NCBI GenBank assembly: GCA_015520145.1
Contig: WAQR01000100.1
Span: forward strand, 1-17,558
From: Candidatus Hydrothermarchaeota archaeon
GTDB taxonomy: Archaea > Hydrothermarchaeota > Hydrothermarchaeia > Hydrothermarchaeales > WAQR01
DNA: 17,558 nt
Direction: 5' to 3'
The position numbers were made by a program, and so were the translations under genes. The notes under the pieces are model-generated. The model made no database searches, was not told the origin of the DNA, and worked only from the letters and a program-made list of their open reading frames with translations. Below are positions 14,387 through 17,558 of the stretch, piece by piece; within the stretch, counting starts at the first letter, position 1; every line of letters starts with the position of its first letter.

Positions 14387-16063
14387 ATGAAAACAGATTG
14401 TGGTGAATTAAAAAAAGGAAATGGATGTGCACTCGACTATTTCGAGAAAAACGCATATTTCCATGGGAAGCTGATTACTGCACGGGACATGATAGCCGAG
14501 CAGAAGGTGCACGAGGATAAACTTTACATGATAAACAGGTTGACACTCGGCAATGGTATTGTCTGCGGGTTGAAAGTCGAGAAAATTGAAAAAAGTGACG
14601 GCAAGCTTAAGGTTGAAATCCAACCCGGCATGGCGATAGACTGCTGCGGCAGGATACTGGTGGTCAAGGGTACGGGAGGGACGATAACCAAGGAAGTGAC
14701 GAGATTCGAGAACAACAGGAGTACAGGGCCAGGGCCTGGGGATACTGTGTATCTGTATCTAAAATACAAGGAGTGCCTGAAAGAGGCGGTACCTGTCCAG
14801 GGTGCAGGCGATGCATGTGAGGAGAAGTGCTGTTATAACCGCATCCTCGAGGTCTTCGATGTGGTCTATAAAGATGATAAAGATGAGACCCAGGATATTT
14901 CTCCGCCACCTGAAATAGACTTTCCATCCAGAGAAGATTTCGAGAGTGACAAAGAAGGTGCACTGCTTGGACTCGCCCAGGATTATTATGACCAGTATCT
15001 GAAGTCTAAATGCAGAGGATGTACTGAGCCCATAGTCTTTCTTGGTGCGTTCAAAAAAAATGGAGAAGGGACATGGAAGCCTGCCTGGGATGAAACGAAA
15101 AAATACCTTTCTGTGGTCTATAATAACAAGATGCTCTATGATATCCTTGCAAGACATGTAACCAGGTTCGATAACCCGCATGAGGTGACGGCCGAGCAGA
15201 CGAGGTCTTTGATGAGTGTTAACGAAGTTGGAAATAGGCTGGAAAAGGACGAAGATGCCTGGGTACAGAATATCAATCTCACTCCAGCAGAATATCCTGA
15301 CGATCCAGAACACGAGGATAATACCATTGGAATTACACCAGAAAACGCTGAAAATCGCATTAAACTGGGTGTGAAGAGCAACTCCATCACGACGACTCAT
15401 ATCAGAGACAACACGATTGCATGGAACGATTTGAACGAAGAAGATGTGAGGGATAAGATAGTCAGGCAGATTGGGGGCGTGACCCCCGGGACTGATGATG
15501 GAAACATTGATATTATAGAAGGGGAAAATATTGAGATAATACCAGATAAGGACAGTCACGCTATTGAGATTAGTTGCAAATCAAAGGATGCCGCCCTGAT
15601 ACATATGGGACACTGCGTCTTCAAAGAAGTGAAACCTGGGGAAATAAGGATATCTGAGCCGATTTCCCATGATTTGGAAGGGGGTGATGTTGGTATAATT
15701 CTGGCTGATGAATTAGAGAACCAGATACTCCTTGGTGACAGAGAACATTTTGCAGATTTGAAGGAGTTTGGTGTTTCACCTGCTCTCGCGGTGAAGGTCA
15801 AACCATCGGATAGGACGTTCATGATATTTCTAAAAAATTTAGATGTACGTGAAAGGACGTTTGTTGTCAGGTGGTGGGCTATCCAGGCTACTAGGGACAT
15901 TGGAATCTGTAAGGGAGAACACCCACCTTCTGAAGAGCCTGAAGAGAGGGATACAGGGGTGTTTGATAGGTCAAGCTTTGACCAGGCAAAATTTGGAGAG
16001 TCTAAAAAATCCCCCGGCGGGAAGTTCAATGGTGCTAGATTCAGTCGTTCTGTTTTTAGTTAG
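14387..16063 (+). CDS. eCIS tail-fibre-like protein with pentapeptide-like C-terminal tail
   Basis: A 558-residue protein. The N-terminal part (about 18-80), YFEKNAYFHGKLITARDMIA, then MINRLTLGNGIVCGLKVEKI, is a conserved start in proteins of many eCIS clusters. Residues 1-220 are Cys-rich (CGELKKGNGC, DCCGR, CEEKCC, KCRGC). NPHEVTAEQT at 263 and the SNSITTTHIRDNTIAWNDL stretch resemble phage fibre repeats. A C-terminal domain (about 405-510) ends in RTFVVRWWAI. The last 34 residues repeat an xFxx[AS] pattern: VFDRS, SFDQA, KFGES, then after a six-residue break KFNGA, RFSRS and VFS. I infer a fibre or baseplate-attached surface protein from these features and its place after tail protein I. 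The family has no experimentally known role that I can name. Confidence 0.75.
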   Translation: MKTDCGELKKGNGCALDYFEKNAYFHGKLITARDMIAEQKVHEDKLYMINRLTLGNGIVCGLKVEKIEKSDGKLKVEIQPGMAIDCCGRILVVKGTGGTITKEVTRFENNRSTGPGPGDTVYLYLKYKECLKEAVPVQGAGDACEEKCCYNRILEVFDVVYKDDKDETQDISPPPEIDFPSREDFESDKEGALLGLAQDYYDQYLKSKCRGCTEPIVFLGAFKKNGEGTWKPAWDETKKYLSVVYNNKMLYDILARHVTRFDNPHEVTAEQTRSLMSVNEVGNRLEKDEDAWVQNINLTPAEYPDDPEHEDNTIGITPENAENRIKLGVKSNSITTTHIRDNTIAWNDLNEEDVRDKIVRQIGGVTPGTDDGNIDIIEGENIEIIPDKDSHAIEISCKSKDAALIHMGHCVFKEVKPGEIRISEPISHDLEGGDVGIILADELENQILLGDREHFADLKEFGVSPALAVKVKPSDRTFMIFLKNLDVRERTFVVRWWAIQATRDIGICKGEHPPSEEPEERDTGVFDRSSFDQAKFGESKKSPGGKFNGARFSRSVFS

Positions 16064-16122
16064 AGGAACAGAAAATCAAAGGGGGTGAATAAAATGGAGT
16101 AACCGTTCGAGGATAAGAAGAC

Positions 16123-16170
16123 ATGACTAAAAAAGATTTAAGAAATTTAATTAAAAAAATTGTGAGGTGA
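16123..16170 (+). CDS. Possible 15-residue peptide ORF in the inter-gene gap
   Basis: ATG 16123 opens MTKKDLRNLIKKIVR and stops at TGA 16168-16170. GAGGAT lies about 8 nt upstream. The sequence could form a basic amphipathic helix. The stop lies within the ribosome site of the next gene (GAGGTGA 16164-16170), so translation could be coupled. It may equally be the remnant of a longer gene. In the same 112-nt gap a strong GGGGGTGA (16081-16088) serves only a two-codon ORF, ATG GAG TAA (16094-16102). Confidence 0.25.
   Translation: MTKKDLRNLIKKIVR
16162..16170 (+). promoter_or_regulatory. Ribosome binding site deciding the start of the Ig-domain gene
   Basis: GTGAGGTGA ends 5 nt before ATG 16176. 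An in-frame GTG at 16167 lies inside this site, so ATG 16176 is the better start. Confidence 0.6.
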
Positions 16171-16175
16171 AATAT

Positions 16176-16997
16176 ATGGTAGATGAAAAAGATATGAAAC
16201 ATGTAACTTTTGTACCGGAAGAAAGATTAGAGGGATATCCAAAAGAGGAGGGGATGTTGATATATTCGAAAGATTTTAATGAAATTGCTGAGGAGCTGAG
16301 GTATATCGGGCTATGCATCCATGAGGGTCTGTCAAATATTAATATAAAGATGGCAACTTTTGAAGAGACACTTAAATCTCTTCAGGATCAGATCAATGAT
16401 ATGCAGAGCGGAGGAAGTGAGTATAAAATCTCTTTATCAGCAGAACCACAATCCATCCCGGGTGATGGTAAGTCAAAGTCAAAGATCACAGCAACAGTGA
16501 CCGACAGTAATGGCAGACCTATAGCAGGCGCCGAAGTCAACTTTGTAACCAACGCAGGAGTAATAAGACCCACCAAAGTAAAAACAACTGCCGATGGCAC
16601 GGCAGTAACAGAACTACGGAGTATTACGGCATATCCACCGTCGGACCTGATTGTGAAGCCAGAACGTCTCAAGGTAGTTTCTCCAAATCTTTTAACTTTT
16701 GCAGAGAGGGGGAATTTCGTTCCACGTGTTGAGAGAGTTAATATAGGGAAGGTGAAGACTACTCTGCTACCTCCAGTGATAGGACAGACCAGTACAAGAG
16801 CTACAGTGACTGCTACGTGTGACCAGGCGGTAGCTTCAGTGGTAGTGGCATTCGAAACAGAGAAAAAACCCCCCATTGTGAGGCCAATACCGGGAAGATT
16901 AGCTACCATATTAAAAAAGACTCCTACAAGTGTGAAAAGGAAATCTTCGGCAACATCTCTTCGGGGACGGACGATTCGGTCTACTAAACGGAGGTAA
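16176..16997 (+). CDS. Coiled-coil plus bacterial Ig-like (Big_1 type) protein with basic C-terminus
   Basis: A 273-residue protein from ATG 16176. Residues about 28-78 look helical and coiled (KDFNEIAEELRYIGLCIHEG, FEETLKSLQDQINDMQ). Residues 83-150 match the invasin-type Ig domain: YKISLSAEPQSIPGDGKSKS, KITATVTDSNGRPIAGAEVN, FVTNAGVI, then TTADGTAVTELRS. A second, shorter strand-rich segment follows (TSTRATVTATCDQAVASVVV). The last 35 residues are strongly basic (LKKTPTSVKRKSS, RGRTIRSTKRR). No signal peptide is seen, which fits a particle component assembled in the cytoplasm. I infer an accessory surface or spacer protein of the particle, possibly trimeric through the coiled coil. It could also be a cargo protein. 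Function is not established. Confidence 0.7.
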   Translation: MVDEKDMKHVTFVPEERLEGYPKEEGMLIYSKDFNEIAEELRYIGLCIHEGLSNINIKMATFEETLKSLQDQINDMQSGGSEYKISLSAEPQSIPGDGKSKSKITATVTDSNGRPIAGAEVNFVTNAGVIRPTKVKTTADGTAVTELRSITAYPPSDLIVKPERLKVVSPNLLTFAERGNFVPRVERVNIGKVKTTLLPPVIGQTSTRATVTATCDQAVASVVVAFETEKKPPIVRPIPGRLATILKKTPTSVKRKSSATSLRGRTIRSTKRR

Positions 16998-17010
16998 ATG
17001 GCAAAAGGAG

Positions 17011-17096
17011 GGTTTGTCTGTGACATTGTTATATCTACGTTGGGCAGTATTTACAAATGTGTCTTGACAAACCTTTCGATTTCACTCTTTTTTCAG
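17011..17096 (+). terminator. Hairpin with T-rich flank, possible operon terminator
   Basis: GGTTTGTC (17011-17018) pairs with GACAAACC (17066-17073). Inner bases also pair imperfectly (TGTGACATTG against CAAATGTGTC). The 3' arm is followed by TTTCGATTTCACTCTTTTTT, which suits intrinsic or archaeal oligo-T termination. It sits in the 131-nt gap between the Ig-domain gene and the effector gene, the longest gap in the window. The loop is long, so confidence is limited. Confidence 0.35.
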
Positions 17097-17128
17097 TATT
17101 GCCCTTTTAACATAAACTGTGTGAGAAT

Positions 17129-17558
17129 ATGAAAGATCTGACCAAGAAGACTGATAACAGAAGTCAGAATAAAACAAATACAGGTCTGGTAAGGTCGATG
17201 TCTCGCCCTGATTCTGAATATGACCCCAATTTGGCAGGGGTCCAGACAGACAGGCTTATTTCTATAGTCAGGGACGGGGGGCATCCGTCTTCCATGTATG
17301 CAGGTCTAAGACAGCAGGCTGTGATGGATCTCCAGAGAACCATCGGCAACCAGGCTGTACAGAGGCTTATCAGGTCAGGGGCTTTGCAGGCGAAGCTTAA
17401 GGTCGGCCGGGCGGTGCAGCAGATACAGCGGCAGCAGAAGGGAGTGGAGGAAGGAACATCTCAGCTCAGGGCGAGCCTGGAGGGGCTCCAACTATGGCTC
17501 CAACTATTACACCTGATATTGAAACTCAAATTACTGCTATGCGTAGTGGTGGTGAGCC
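17129..17558 (+). CDS. Probable eCIS cargo/effector, DUF4157-type N-terminus (3' end outside window, apparent frameshift)
   Basis: ATG 17129 opens a polar N-terminus (MKDLTKKTDNRSQNKTNTG) followed by QQAVMDLQRTIGNQAVQRLI at about residues 61-80. The QRTIGNxAVxRL motif, followed by LQAKLKVGRA, is a recurrent N-terminal feature of eCIS-linked proteins carrying the DUF4157 metallopeptidase-like domain and of other eCIS cargo. After about 17480 this frame becomes low-complexity and Leu-rich (LQLWLQLLHLILKLKLLL). The -1 frame instead reads PGGAPTMAPTITPDIETQ then ITAMRSGGE, which resembles the segment just before DUF4157. A one-base error or real frameshift between about 17440 and 17485 is likely. 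The domain itself is beyond the window. Cargo role is inferred from motif and position. Confidence 0.7.
   Translation, partial: MKDLTKKTDNRSQNKTNTGLVRSMSRPDSEYDPNLAGVQTDRLISIVRDGGHPSSMYAGLRQQAVMDLQRTIGNQAVQRLIRSGALQAKLKVGRAVQQIQRQQKGVEEGTSQLRASLEGLQLWLQLLHLILKLKLLLCVVVVS

Noticed and set aside
14759..15559. Long open frame on the minus strand (266 residues) under the fibre-like gene
   Set aside because: It lies wholly antisense to a gene with recognisable domains, has no ribosome site and encodes no recognisable motif.
17027..17036. TTATATC as an archaeal TATA box for the effector gene
   Set aside because: It lies in the hairpin loop about 100 nt before the start and lacks a clear upstream BRE, so it cannot be told from chance AT-rich sequence.
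17064..17096. TTGACA resembling a bacterial -35 box before the effector gene
   Set aside because: No TATAAT-like -10 box lies at the right distance, and the motif is part of the hairpin arm; the coding style also suggests an archaeon.

Overview
The window lies inside one co-directional (+) gene cluster encoding an extracellular contractile injection system (eCIS), a phage-tail-like particle related to the Serratia antifeeding prophage (Afp) and Photorhabdus virulence cassettes (Pvc). Nearly every base is coding. Genes overlap by 1-7 nt or sit a few bases apart, mostly behind GGAGGTGA-type ribosome binding sites. Arginine is mostly AGG/AGA, ATA isoleucine is common and GC is moderate. With the GGTGA ribosome sites, this suggests an archaeon (methanogen or methanotroph type, Methanosarcinales/ANME-like). 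This is an inference from codon style; no taxonomic marker gene is present.

Layout: the C-terminal end of a sheath protein (1-234); a first tube protein (255-689); a phage-type tail assembly chaperone (686-1054) followed in the -1 frame by a small DUF6760-like segment with no normal start codon (to 1209); a second tube protein (1221-1736); a repeat-bearing protein at the Afp6 position (1736-3193); a LysM tube/baseplate adaptor (3187-3840); the gp27-like hub (3902-4984); the gp5/VgrG-like spike (4981-5643); a PAAR tip (5687-5980); the gp25-like baseplate wedge protein (5995-6387); two large baseplate J-family proteins (6388-10032, 10029-12119); an NHL-propeller/tail protein I fusion (12121-14355); and a tail-fibre-like protein with a pentapeptide-like tail (14387-16063). 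After a short AT-rich gap with tiny ORFs come a coiled-coil plus Ig-like (Big_1 type) protein (16176-16997), a hairpin with a T-rich flank, and the start of a probable cargo/effector gene (17129 onward). That last gene carries the QRTIGNQAV N-terminal motif seen in DUF4157 eCIS cargo and then appears to change frame.

Together the genes supply tube, sheath, hub/spike/tip, baseplate, a probable host-contact fibre and probable cargo. The AAA+ ATPase, tape-measure and tail-terminator genes expected for a full eCIS are not in the window and may lie outside it. The most notable points are a possible programmed -1 frameshift joining the chaperone and the DUF6760-like segment, as in phage G/GT and P2 E/E'; a helix-hairpin-helix-like insertion inside the first baseplate J protein; a recent ~105-codon internal duplication in the Afp6-position protein; and the apparently frameshifted DUF4157-type effector at the right edge.
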